The notes under the pieces: model-generated
Seen by the model: the letters and a program-made list of their open reading frames with translations, nothing else
Told to the model about the DNA's origin: nothing
Database searches by the model: none
Source of the DNA: Gammaproteobacteria bacterium
Lineage (GTDB): Bacteria; Pseudomonadota; Gammaproteobacteria; Pseudomonadales; Porticoccaceae
Direction: 5' to 3'
Assembly: GCA_016191205.1 (NCBI GenBank)
Contig: JACPPB010000026.1
Span: 79,287 to 143,286, forward strand
DNA: 64,000 bases
Part shown: piece after piece, positions 48,101-56,474 of the stretch
Position numbering within the stretch: position 1 is the stretch's first letter
Layout: each line of letters opens with the position of its first letter
Program-made: the position numbers and the translations under genes

Positions 48101-49051
48101 ATGCCCGAGTACTACCTGATCCCCAAGCGCCTGATCAAGCGCTGGCCGTCCCTGCGTCAGGCCGCCTGGGCCGTGGAGGGCTACTTTTTCAAAGCCTTGA
48201 TCGGCAGCGCCCGGCTGCTGTCCCCGGAGCGCGCCGGAACCCTGCTGTCATGGCTGTTCGGCCTGGTGGGCCCCCACACCGCCAAGGCCGCCAAGGCCGA
48301 CGCCAACCTGCGCTTCGTGTTGCCACAACAGGGCGCGCGCGAACGGCGCGCCATGGTGAAGCAAATCTTTCGCAATCTCGGGCTGGCCACCGCCGAACTG
48401 CTGTCCGCCAACCGCATCCTCGCCGAACGCGAGCGGCGCTTTGAATTTGTCGCCGACCCCGTCACCACCGCGCTGCTGGCCGCGCACCAACCCATTCTCT
48501 TTGTCACCGCCCATATCGGCGCCTGGAATCTGGGTAACGCCATGGTTTCCCACTACGGATTCGAGGCCAGTTATCTTTACGCGAAGGAACCCAACCCCTA
48601 CCTGCACGAACTGTTTTACGGCATGCGCAAGATCCCCGGCATTCATCTCTATCCCAACACCGGCGGTCTGCTGCGCCTGCATCGGGAGCTGGCTGCCGGA
48701 CGCAGCGTGGGTCTGGTAGTGGACACCCGCCTGGATGAAGGGGAACTCATCCCCCTGTTCGGCGTTCCCGCGCCCACCAACACCCTCGCCGCCCGCCTCG
48801 CCCTGCGCACCCGGGTGCCGCTGATTCCGGTGCGGACCGAACGCCTGCCGAATCATCGTTATCGCATCACCGCTGGCCCGCCGATCAAGGTGCCTGAAGA
48901 TATCGAGGAGGAACAGCCGCGCGCAATCGCCATGACCGCCGAGATCAACCGGCGCTTCGAGGCGTGGATCCGCACGGATCCGGCGCAGTGGGTCTGCCTC
49001 AAGCGGCGCTGGCCCAAGGATGCAGCACCCGCGCTGGCGGCAAACCCCTGA
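48101..49051 (+). CDS. LpxL/HtrB-like lysophospholipid acyltransferase-family protein
   Basis: A 316-residue LPLAT-type acyltransferase. The active-site block reads VTAHIGAWNLGNA: H128 is kept, but the usual acidic residue four positions later is Asn133 (H-x4-N instead of H-x4-D/E). Further blocks fit the family: LHRELAAGRSVGLVVDTRLDEGELIPLFG and NTLAARLALRTRVPLIPV. The start MPEYYLIPKRLIK at 48101 is the natural family start. It may acylate an amine or hydroxyl of the cluster's lipid product. The substitution could alter or abolish catalysis. Confidence 0.82.
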   Translation: MPEYYLIPKRLIKRWPSLRQAAWAVEGYFFKALIGSARLLSPERAGTLLSWLFGLVGPHTAKAAKADANLRFVLPQQGARERRAMVKQIFRNLGLATAELLSANRILAERERRFEFVADPVTTALLAAHQPILFVTAHIGAWNLGNAMVSHYGFEASYLYAKEPNPYLHELFYGMRKIPGIHLYPNTGGLLRLHRELAAGRSVGLVVDTRLDEGELIPLFGVPAPTNTLAARLALRTRVPLIPVRTERLPNHRYRITAGPPIKVPEDIEEEQPRAIAMTAEINRRFEAWIRTDPAQWVCLKRRWPKDAAPALAANP

Positions 49052-49159
49052 CCCGTAAACAGCCGGGGCGAGCGCGAAACCGCCAGCGGGCCAATGCTAA
49101 ACTCGCATCTTCGGCCACGCGCGTCCTGTGCATCACGCCATTTCGACCGGATCCATTGC

Positions 49160-50104
49160 ATGCATGTGATCAACAAGCACGTCACCAAACGGCTGGTTCG
49201 GCTCGCCAGTCACGTCCTGCCGGAAGCGCGCGGGCTCGCACTCGAACGCTGGCGCCGCGGCCGTGAGGAATACTGGAAATACCAGCGTTGCGATCATGTC
49301 TTCGCCTCCTATGGCAAGAGCGGACGCACCTGGGTGCGCGCCATGCTGTCGCGCTATTTCCAGCTCGCCTGCAACATTCCGGAAAACATCCTGTTCGGCT
49401 TCGACAACTACCACAACATCAATCCGGCGGTGCCGAAAATATTTTTTACCCATGACAACTATTTGCGCACTTACACCGGCAATCTCGATTCCAAGAAAGA
49501 TTTCTACGCCAAAAAAACCGTGCTGCTGGTGCGCCGCCCCCAGGATGTCGCGGTATCGCAGTTCTTCCAGTGGAAGCATCGCATGCGCCCGTACAAAAAG
49601 GCACTGAACCTGTACCCGAGCCACGGCGCCGATATTTCCCTCTACGACTTTGTGATGGACGAACACCAGGGTCTGCCCCACATCATCGAATTCATGAATC
49701 TCTGGGAACGCGAATTGCCCAAGATCCGCGCATCCCTGCTGTTACGGTATGAAGACCTGCGCGCCACGCCACATTCCGAATTGAGCCGTCTCGTGGCATT
49801 TCTGGGCATGCAGCCCGATGCCGCCGCCATCGCCGACGCGGTCGAATTCGCCACGGTGGAAAATCTGCGCAAAAAAGAGGAAACCAACTATTTCTGGCGC
49901 AGCGGCAGCCGCCTCAAGGCCGCCGATCCGAGCAACCCGGACTCCTACAAGGTACGTCGTGCCAAGGTCGGCGGCTACCGGGATTATTTCGACGACCAGC
50001 AACTCGCGGAAATCGACGGACTGGTCGCGGCACGGCTCGCACCGAGCTTTGGTTACAGCGAAACACCCGCGGTCACCGCGCCGCGAGATGCCGTTCGTGA
50101 CTGA
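49160..50104 (+). CDS. PAPS-dependent sulfotransferase 1
   Basis: A cytosolic-type sulfotransferase (314 residues). The 5'-phosphosulfate loop is YGKSGRTW (K53), and the 3'-phosphate motif is VLLVRRPQDVAVSQFFQWKHR. The C-terminal PAPS-binding loop is KVRRAKVGGYRDYF. It transfers sulfate to a hydroxyl or amine. It is very similar to the next gene and to a third copy on the opposite strand (55421-56413). The acceptor is unknown; a lipid or sugar hydroxyl is inferred from context. Confidence 0.88.
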   Translation: MHVINKHVTKRLVRLASHVLPEARGLALERWRRGREEYWKYQRCDHVFASYGKSGRTWVRAMLSRYFQLACNIPENILFGFDNYHNINPAVPKIFFTHDNYLRTYTGNLDSKKDFYAKKTVLLVRRPQDVAVSQFFQWKHRMRPYKKALNLYPSHGADISLYDFVMDEHQGLPHIIEFMNLWERELPKIRASLLLRYEDLRATPHSELSRLVAFLGMQPDAAAIADAVEFATVENLRKKEETNYFWRSGSRLKAADPSNPDSYKVRRAKVGGYRDYFDDQQLAEIDGLVAARLAPSFGYSETPAVTAPRDAVRD

Positions 50105-51029
50105 TTACCTTCGCATCGCGCTGCACGCCGGCGTCGCTGTTTGTCCTTTGGCATCGCGCGAGCGCCGCAAGGCATCCGAACGCTGGCTGCGCGGCTGGCT
50201 GGAATACCGCCGTCTGCAACCGGCGGACTGGGTGCTGATGTCCTGGGGCAAGAGCGGCCGCACCTGGCTGCGGGTGATGCTGTCGCGCTTCTATCAGGTG
50301 CGCTACGGCCTCCCGGCGTCCGAACTGCTCGATTTCGACAATCTCCACCGGCGGAATCCGGCTGCCCCGCGCGTGTTTTTCACCCACAACAATTACCTGC
50401 GCGACTACACCGGCAACTGGCATTCAAAAGCGCATTTCGCCGGCAAAAAAATCGTTTTGCAGGTACGCGACCCGCGCGATGTCGCGGTGTCGCAATTCTT
50501 TCAGTGGCAGTTCCGCATCCAGCCGCGCAAGAAATTCCTCAACGACTATCCGCCCCACGGCGCCGATATCGGTATTTTCGATTTCGTGATGGACCCCCAG
50601 GTGGGCCTGCCGCGCATCATCGATTATTTCAACGACTGGGCCGCATCTCGGGCGGAAGTCGCCGACCTGCTGTTGGTGCGCTACGAAGACATGCGCAGCG
50701 ATCCGGGGCGGGAATTGCAACGCATCCTGAGTTTCACCGGTACGCCCGGCACGGCGGACGAGATCGCCGAAGCGGTAAATTTTGCCGCCTACGACAACAT
50801 GAAGAAGCTGGAAGCGGATGGCTTTTTCCGCAACAGCGGCGCGCGCGTGAAAGCCGGCGACACCAGTAATCCCGAGTCCTTCAAGGTGCGGCGCGCCAAG
50901 GTCGGGGGTTACCGGGACTATTTCGACGACGATCAATGTCGCACGCTCGACGCATTGATGACGAAGCTGGACCCCGTGTTCGGCTACGCCGCCGCGCCCG
51001 CGCCAGCGACCGGGGTGGCGGCCGGGTAG
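50088..51029 (+). CDS. PAPS-dependent sulfotransferase 2
   Basis: A paralogue of 313 residues. The phosphosulfate loop is WGKSGRTW (K55), the 3'-phosphate motif is LQVRDPRDVAVSQFFQWQFR, and the terminal loop is KVRRAKVGGYRDYF. The start overlaps the end of sulfotransferase 1 by 17 bases, so translation is coupled. The last 46 bases overlap the end of the opposing phosphopantetheinyl transferase gene. An Ala/Pro-rich tail ends the protein. Confidence 0.88.
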   Translation: MPFVTDYLRIALHAGVAVCPLASRERRKASERWLRGWLEYRRLQPADWVLMSWGKSGRTWLRVMLSRFYQVRYGLPASELLDFDNLHRRNPAAPRVFFTHNNYLRDYTGNWHSKAHFAGKKIVLQVRDPRDVAVSQFFQWQFRIQPRKKFLNDYPPHGADIGIFDFVMDPQVGLPRIIDYFNDWAASRAEVADLLLVRYEDMRSDPGRELQRILSFTGTPGTADEIAEAVNFAAYDNMKKLEADGFFRNSGARVKAGDTSNPESFKVRRAKVGGYRDYFDDDQCRTLDALMTKLDPVFGYAAAPAPATGVAAG

Positions 51030-51772
51030 CGCACGGTCTCCATCGCCCCGCGCTCGGGGGTCTGTCGGTTCCGTCGCCAACACAGGGCAAGGCGATAGCC
51101 CGGGATGTCCGTCACCCACCGCCGCTGCCAACCAGCCGCGGTTGTCGCCGCGATGGCGCTGGATTCCGGATCCGCAAACCCCGCCAGGCCGCAGCCAAGC
51201 GCTTTGCAATACGCTTCCCGCGCGGTCCAGATATCGTAAAACGCTGCGCGCTGCGCGATACCCGACAAACGGTCGAGCGCCGCGCATTCGTCGGCGGAAA
51301 AAAAGCGCCGCGCGAGCGCCAGCAATCGCGCCCTCGGCGCGACCTGTTCCACGTCCACGCCAAGTTCGCACTGCCGGCCCAGGGCGCAGACCACCAGATC
51401 CGCGCTGTGGGACAGATTGAACGCGAGCGGCAACGCTGGCCAGACAAGCGCCGGCTTGCCTCTGTGGTCGCGCGCAAACCGCCAGTCTGCCAACCGCAGC
51501 GGGTACCGCCGAGAGAGCGCCTTGCGCAACAGCAGCCGCGCCAGCAAGGCCCGGTGGCGATCGGCAGGATCGGCAAAACGCGCGGAATGTGCGATTTCGG
51601 CGTCGGAAAGGACCGCGCGCCAGTCCCTTTGCACCAGCACATCCCGGCAATCACTCAGCCGCGCCAGCCACAGCTGGACCGCACCGCCGGCGAAACTTCG
51701 ATACGGCTGTTCCGGCAACCCGGGAAGATCAGGCCCGGCGGCCGGCACGACATCTGCCGCGAGAAACCTCAA
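50984..51772 (-). CDS. Sfp-type 4'-phosphopantetheinyl transferase
   Basis: Transfers phosphopantetheine from CoA to a carrier-protein serine. Sfp motifs are visible: NLSHSADLVVCAL, LGVDVEQV (Mg-binding D-x-E), FFSADECAAL and the WTAREAYCKALG block, where the common W-x-x-K-E is W-x-x-R-E. The start is uncertain. TTG at 51772 overlaps the upstream stop as TTGA; GTG at 51748 is an alternative. Length about 255-262 residues. Its presence beside a FAAL implies a carrier-bound acyl chain, though no carrier is seen here. Confidence 0.85.
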   Translation of the reverse strand: MRFLAADVVPAAGPDLPGLPEQPYRSFAGGAVQLWLARLSDCRDVLVQRDWRAVLSDAEIAHSARFADPADRHRALLARLLLRKALSRRYPLRLADWRFARDHRGKPALVWPALPLAFNLSHSADLVVCALGRQCELGVDVEQVAPRARLLALARRFFSADECAALDRLSGIAQRAAFYDIWTAREAYCKALGCGLAGFADPESSAIAATTAAGWQRRWVTDIPGYRLALCWRRNRQTPERGAMETVRYPAATPVAGAGAAA

Positions 51773-52485
51773 AAACGTTGCACTTGTTTGCCGACGATGC
51801 GGTCGCGCACCCGCCAGTAGAGCGTGTCCGGATTCACCACCACGATGAACACGCGGCGCAGACGACCTTCGGGGCAGGTGATCGGCTGGACCGCGTGCCA
51901 GCAGTGGTCGGTGCGCTGGAAGAGCGTCGATTGATTGCCGATGAATGGCGCTTCCTCGATTGAAACAAACTCTTCCAGCGCCGGCGCCGAGTTGTAATCC
52001 AGACGCCCGGCGTCGTCGAGGATCAAGGTGCCGCCACCCCACTCCGGCTGCCAGTCACCCTCGGGGTTGAAATAAAAAAGCTGAGAGCCATATTCACGCT
52101 TGGCATCGCAATGGGGCGAAACGGCGCACCCGGTGGGCGTGTAATGCCAGTGGAACCGGAAGGTCGGCCGCCGGCAGCGGAACAGCCGCGCGATCTGTTC
52201 GCGATAACCGGAGTTGCACAGTTCGTCGATAAAGGCGCGCCAGGGCGCCGGCACCTGGGTATCGGGCGTGAATTCAAGGGAGTAACGGTCGTGGGGCGCC
52301 TGACCCGCGCGCCGTCGATAACCGACTTTTTGTTCGAACAAATCGAGTTCTGGCATGTTCGCGAGCAGCGCGGCGTAACCCTCGGGCGTCACCAGATCCG
52401 CTATACCGAGCCAGGGAAAAGGCCGACGCCGGGCGAAATCCGCGGCATCGACCGCCGCGAGCTTGTCGAGAGCGAGATAGCGCAT
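51769..52485 (-). CDS. 2-oxoglutarate/Fe(II)-dependent oxygenase
   Basis: A 238-residue double-stranded beta-helix oxygenase. The metal pair H125-x-D127 is in SPHCDAKREYGSQLFYFN. The distal His is H197 (TDHCWHAVQPI), with the 2-oxoglutarate-binding Arg about a dozen residues later (GRLRRVF). The prolyl-hydroxylase-like layout suggests hydroxylation of a small molecule or acyl/sugar group. It is 3 bases downstream of a glycosyltransferase-like gene and overlaps the PPTase start. Confidence 0.83.
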   Translation of the reverse strand: MRYLALDKLAAVDAADFARRRPFPWLGIADLVTPEGYAALLANMPELDLFEQKVGYRRRAGQAPHDRYSLEFTPDTQVPAPWRAFIDELCNSGYREQIARLFRCRRPTFRFHWHYTPTGCAVSPHCDAKREYGSQLFYFNPEGDWQPEWGGGTLILDDAGRLDYNSAPALEEFVSIEEAPFIGNQSTLFQRTDHCWHAVQPITCPEGRLRRVFIVVVNPDTLYWRVRDRIVGKQVQRF

Positions 52486-52488
52486 GGT

Positions 52489-53466
52489 TCAGGCAGTCTC
52501 CAACCGGATTTTGTTCAGGACATCCAATGCGTCGTGACGCAGGTGATTGCGCGCCATTTCCGCGCGCAGCAACGCTTCGGTAACCGAGCCGTTTTCCAGA
52601 CATTCCCGCACCAGCGTGAAAAACAGCCGTTCCTGCGCGGGGTCCGGGTGACGGGCGTAGCGACCGAGCAGCGCGTATTCGCCGAGCAGACGCGCGCGCA
52701 TCCGGTTCAACCCGGCGAGCAGGGGTTTGTCTTTCAGCTTGTCGGCGGGCGTGAAGTCCACCGGGAGCCCGGTTTTCCAGGGCTGGGTGCGGCGCTTGGT
52801 GTTGTGCAGCATTTTGGTCCGCGGCGTCAGGCGATCGAAATCGTTCCACTCCGGCTCCAGCCAGCCGATGTTCTCGGGGCGCTCGTGCGCCAGCACCATC
52901 CAGTCCTTGTAGTCGCGCGTGAAACTGAACAGCTCGTCGAACTCCCGCTCGCAATCCCAGTGCCGCAGCCGTGCGCAGTCGAGCAGCATGACGCTGGTGG
53001 CGACCTGGAAACCCTTGTCGTCGCGCTCGGAGCGCCGCCGGCCCATCACCGCCGCGCCCTGCATGTCGCGCGTCAGCAGTTCATGGATATCGCCGACGGC
53101 GAACACATCGGGATCGATCACCACGGCGCGGCCGCGATACCCGGCGAGTTGCGGCGCCAGGAAGCGCAGCGGCGTGAACGACTGCAGATCGTCCATACGC
53201 CAGGTGCGGGTGGTACCGCCACGCAGGAACTCCTGCCCCTCCCGCGCGGCCAGGAAGGGATGATCCTTCACATGGATGAATTCCACCGTGAAGGTGTCGG
53301 CATGGCGGGAGTTGCGCTTCAGCGCATGAGCCGCCACCAGTGCGCCGAGCCACTGCCGGTCATTGGTATGAATGAAGACCCGCAGTTCCTCTGAGGTCCG
53401 GGTATCGCTCGGGGAATTTTCTGCCACTGTCATCTGTGCTGTCTCGATTCGCGGGAATTCCGCCAT
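52489..53466 (-). CDS. Glycosyltransferase-like protein A (GT-A fold, DxD)
   Basis: A 325-residue protein. The N-terminal VFIHTNDRQWLGALVAAHALKRNS-type strand and helix, and D118-P-D120 in RGRAVVIDPDVFAVGD, fit a GT8-like GT-A fold with a DxD metal site. An RTKMLHNTKR-type block later is shared with the paralogue at 56475-57368. The donor sugar and acceptor are unknown. It is followed by the oxygenase after 3 bases. MAEF at 53466 or MTVAEN 11 codons later could be the start. Confidence 0.6.
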   Translation of the reverse strand: MAEFPRIETAQMTVAENSPSDTRTSEELRVFIHTNDRQWLGALVAAHALKRNSRHADTFTVEFIHVKDHPFLAAREGQEFLRGGTTRTWRMDDLQSFTPLRFLAPQLAGYRGRAVVIDPDVFAVGDIHELLTRDMQGAAVMGRRRSERDDKGFQVATSVMLLDCARLRHWDCEREFDELFSFTRDYKDWMVLAHERPENIGWLEPEWNDFDRLTPRTKMLHNTKRRTQPWKTGLPVDFTPADKLKDKPLLAGLNRMRARLLGEYALLGRYARHPDPAQERLFFTLVRECLENGSVTEALLRAEMARNHLRHDALDVLNKIRLETA

Positions 53467-53490
53467 CAGGGTGATGCGCGCAACGGGAAT

Positions 53491-54453
53491 TTACTTGAAC
53501 AGGCCGCGTCGATGAAGACGCCAGAAGAAAGCCCAACCGTAAACCAGCGGGTGGCGGCGCACCTTGTCCGGGATCAATACCGCTTGCCCCGAGTGACGTT
53601 CCAGCTTCCAGGCCAGGTAATCCAGGCCGCCGGCAAAGGTGAACAGCGCCTTGGTCAGCCGCAGCAGGGAGCGCACCTTGCCATGCACGCCGCGCAAGTA
53701 CCACGCGATCCGCGCGCGCAGCCGCGCGCCCGGCTGGACGGTTGCGGCATAGCCTGACCCGCTCGCGTTCTCGACCAGGTGGAAGCCATAGGGCAACCGC
53801 GCGGCGATGCGTTGGGTCAGGTCGCGGTAAAAAGACTCGCCCCAGATCGCCAGCTCCCGGGTCCGCCCGCCCTGCTCCGCGCGCAGCTCGGTGCCATAGC
53901 TCAGCGCCAGGCTTTGTTGCCAGAGATCGCTGACCAGGCCCGCGGGCGGCAACAGCGGCAGCGCGCGGCTCAACAGGGTGGTCGCCGCCAGTTCCTGATC
54001 CTCCCTGAGCACATCGCTGTAGTCGGGCGCACCGGACCGAATATCCGGTTCCCGCGCATGGACCAGCGCCACCGGCTGGCAGAACCGCCCCCAGAAATAG
54101 CTCTCGAAACTGCGTGGCGACAGGCCGCGCTGAAAATCCGCGCGCGACACCAGCGCGTATTTGCAACGCAGGGTGCGGCCCTGCTCAGTCACTTCGGCGT
54201 AGTACACATTGGGCGGCAACAGCCCGTTGGCCAGGATGCGTCCGGCACTCTGACCCGAGTGCCGGTAATCCGACACAATGACATAGAGATCCACCAGCCC
54301 GTCGTGGAAATTGCCACTGCGCAGGCAGGAGCCGTACAGAAGGATGGCGACCACGGCAGCGCCGTGACGCTCGCGCAGCACGGCGAGCAGAGGCGCCAGT
54401 GCCTGCTGACCGGCCAGCTCCACCTGCGTCACGTCCACCACCGACGACGTCAC
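53491..54453 (-). CDS. Tam41-like phosphatidate cytidylyltransferase
   Basis: A 320-residue nucleotidyltransferase-fold protein. LLYGSCLRSGNFHDGLVDLYVIVSD has the G-S...D arrangement. LPPNVYYAEV, KYALVSRADFQ, FWGRFCQPVALV and LWQQSLALSYGTELR line up in order with the blocks of mitochondrial Tam41 (Mmp37), which makes CDP-diacylglycerol from phosphatidate and CTP. GTG at 54453 overlaps the stop of the upstream lipid kinase (GTGA). Such a pair would convert diacylglycerol to phosphatidate and then CDP-diacylglycerol. The assignment is by motif order, not alignment. Confidence 0.7.
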   Translation of the reverse strand: MTSSVVDVTQVELAGQQALAPLLAVLRERHGAAVVAILLYGSCLRSGNFHDGLVDLYVIVSDYRHSGQSAGRILANGLLPPNVYYAEVTEQGRTLRCKYALVSRADFQRGLSPRSFESYFWGRFCQPVALVHAREPDIRSGAPDYSDVLREDQELAATTLLSRALPLLPPAGLVSDLWQQSLALSYGTELRAEQGGRTRELAIWGESFYRDLTQRIAARLPYGFHLVENASGSGYAATVQPGARLRARIAWYLRGVHGKVRSLLRLTKALFTFAGGLDYLAWKLERHSGQAVLIPDKVRRHPLVYGWAFFWRLHRRGLFK

Positions 54454-55424
54454 AGGCGCAGAAAGCGCAGCGGCCCGGCCGCCGTGATGACCACGGGGCC
54501 CTCGGCGCGCGAGACCGCGACAATTTCGCCATCGAGGTTGAAGCGGCCGTCCATCTCCAGCGTGATGCGCGTTGCCCGGTGGCTGTGGTAGCCGGCGTCG
54601 GGGACCACGGCACGCCCGGGACGTCCGCGCAGGATGCCGGGAAAACGCCCGAGCAGGCGGCGCGCGCGGCTCTCGATCAGACTCCACTTGAGCGGCCCGG
54701 TGCCTTTGCCCCAGAACGGTCGCAAGCAGAGGAACAGCCGGTCGAGAGTGCTCACCGCCAGAATCAGGGCATCGCAGCGCAGCTCGGCGCCAGCGTCGGA
54801 ACGTACCGCGACCGGTAGCGGCTGCCAGAATTCGGGGTCGCGGCGCACCAGCCCCCAGAGCGTGCGCACCATGCCCAGACCCAGGCTGAAGTCGTCGCGC
54901 AGCCCCCGCGCGTGCAGTTCGCGATGGGCGTAGGCGGTGCCCTGCATGATGACGCCGGCGCCAAGGAACATACCGTAGTGCGGCGGCTGCGCGCCCACAG
55001 CGACCCGCAACACATGCCGCTCGACGGTGAGACCTTCGGTCGCGCCGCCCGCCGCGGCCCAGGCCTGCAAACGGCCCAGCGCCACGTGCAGCGAGCCGCG
55101 AATCCCCACATCGCCCGCCGTCATGTTGGCGGTGCCACCCGGCAACAGCGCCAGCAGCGGCAGATCGGAGGGCGAAAAATGCGCGAACAACTGGGCAAAT
55201 ACCGCCGCCGCCGTGCCATCGCCACCGTTGATCACCAGCAACCGGAGCGGCGTTCCGGCCAGCGTCGCGAGCACCCCCGGGACGTCTTCCGCGGCATCGG
55301 TGATGAAGTGACGAAACCGCGGATCCCCATCCAGCGCGGCTGCCACCGCGCCCAGACGGTCCCGGTTGTGGCCGCTGTTGCGGTTGCTGATGACGGCAAT
55401 CACCGGCGGCGGATTCCGGGTCAC
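54450..55424 (-). CDS. Diacylglycerol kinase-family lipid kinase
   Basis: A 324-residue DAGK-catalytic-domain protein (YegS/DgkB/sphingosine-kinase superfamily). It has the N-terminal SNRNSGHNR loop, the nucleotide motif INGGDGTAAAVFAQL (GGDG at 67-70) and LPGGTANMTAGD (94-105). It phosphorylates a lipid hydroxyl; diacylglycerol is the default guess, and a long-chain base or ceramide-like lipid is possible. It overlaps the upstream sulfotransferase by 4 bases and the Tam41-like gene by 4 bases. Confidence 0.85.
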   Translation of the reverse strand: MTRNPPPVIAVISNRNSGHNRDRLGAVAAALDGDPRFRHFITDAAEDVPGVLATLAGTPLRLLVINGGDGTAAAVFAQLFAHFSPSDLPLLALLPGGTANMTAGDVGIRGSLHVALGRLQAWAAAGGATEGLTVERHVLRVAVGAQPPHYGMFLGAGVIMQGTAYAHRELHARGLRDDFSLGLGMVRTLWGLVRRDPEFWQPLPVAVRSDAGAELRCDALILAVSTLDRLFLCLRPFWGKGTGPLKWSLIESRARRLLGRFPGILRGRPGRAVVPDAGYHSHRATRITLEMDGRFNLDGEIVAVSRAEGPVVITAAGPLRFLRL

Positions 55425-56413
55425 TGGACGGCGGTATTGCCGGAGGTGTTGCCGGAAGTGTTGCCATAGCCGAACACGGGGTCCAGCCCGGTGGCGATCC
55501 GCGCATCGATGCGCGCGGCTTCGTCATCGGTGCAGTAATCACGGTAGCCGCCGACTTTGGCGCGGCGCACTTTGTAACTGTCCGGATTGTCGCGATCCCG
55601 CGCCGCCAGCCGTCCACCCGTCAGGCGCAACGGCCCCAGATGCAGCCCACCCTGGCTCTCGCGCGCCTTCATTTTCTCGTAGGAGGCGTAGGCCACGGCG
55701 TCGCCGATCACCTGTTCGCCCGCCGCGACACCCATGAAATCCAGCAGCACCCGCAACTGATTTTCGGGATCGCGGCGCAGATCCTCGTAGCGCAACACAT
55801 GCAGGCGCTTGATGTGGGGGATCTCCGCTGCCCAGGTATTCATGAAGCCCAGCGCGTCGCCGAGACTGCCACCGTAATCGCTCATCAGGTAATCGAATAC
55901 GCCGATGTCGGAACCGGCCGGGGGATAATTGTTGATTTTTTTCTTGTCCGGCTTCATGCGAAATTTCCACTGGAAATAATTCGACACCGAGACATCCCGC
56001 GGGTCGCGCACCATGAGCACCACGGGCTTATCGTAGAACGGCGCCTTGGAGCCCGGCGCACCCGTGAAATCCTTGATGTAATTGTCGTGAGTAAAAAATA
56101 TTTTCGGAATCTTCGCATTCAGGTTGTGAAAATTATCGAAACCGAGCACCAGGTTTTCCGGCAGGCGGTACATCAAGCGGAACACCTCGGACAGCATCAC
56201 CCGCAGCCAGGTACGCCCGCTCTTGCCGAAGGACACCACCGCGATATCGCAATCGCGCAGCGTCGCGTACTGTTCCGCGCCGCGCAGCTTGCGCTCCTCC
56301 ACCAGGCGCGCACCCTCGTCCAGACGCCGCAGGCGCCAGTGCAACAGGCGTCGCGAACCCTTTTTGGCGAGGGTGCGGACCAGTTGCCTTGCGCTTTGAA
56401 TCACAACACTCAT
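55421..56413 (-). CDS. PAPS-dependent sulfotransferase 3
   Basis: A 330-residue paralogue of the two plus-strand sulfotransferases. The phosphosulfate loop is SFGKSGRTW (K64), the 3'-phosphate motif is LMVRDPRDVSVSNYFQWKFR, and the terminal loop is KVRRAKVGGYRDYC. The C terminus carries a tiny repeat, GNTSGNTSGNT. It overlaps the lipid kinase by 4 bases. Having three sulfotransferases suggests more than one sulfation site or several products. Confidence 0.88.
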   Translation of the reverse strand: MSVVIQSARQLVRTLAKKGSRRLLHWRLRRLDEGARLVEERKLRGAEQYATLRDCDIAVVSFGKSGRTWLRVMLSEVFRLMYRLPENLVLGFDNFHNLNAKIPKIFFTHDNYIKDFTGAPGSKAPFYDKPVVLMVRDPRDVSVSNYFQWKFRMKPDKKKINNYPPAGSDIGVFDYLMSDYGGSLGDALGFMNTWAAEIPHIKRLHVLRYEDLRRDPENQLRVLLDFMGVAAGEQVIGDAVAYASYEKMKARESQGGLHLGPLRLTGGRLAARDRDNPDSYKVRRAKVGGYRDYCTDDEAARIDARIATGLDPVFGYGNTSGNTSGNTAVQ

Positions 56414-56474
56414 GAGGATATCCGGTAACGAAGAACAGCGTTAACAGTCAGCGGCGGGAACAGTGTTACCCGGC

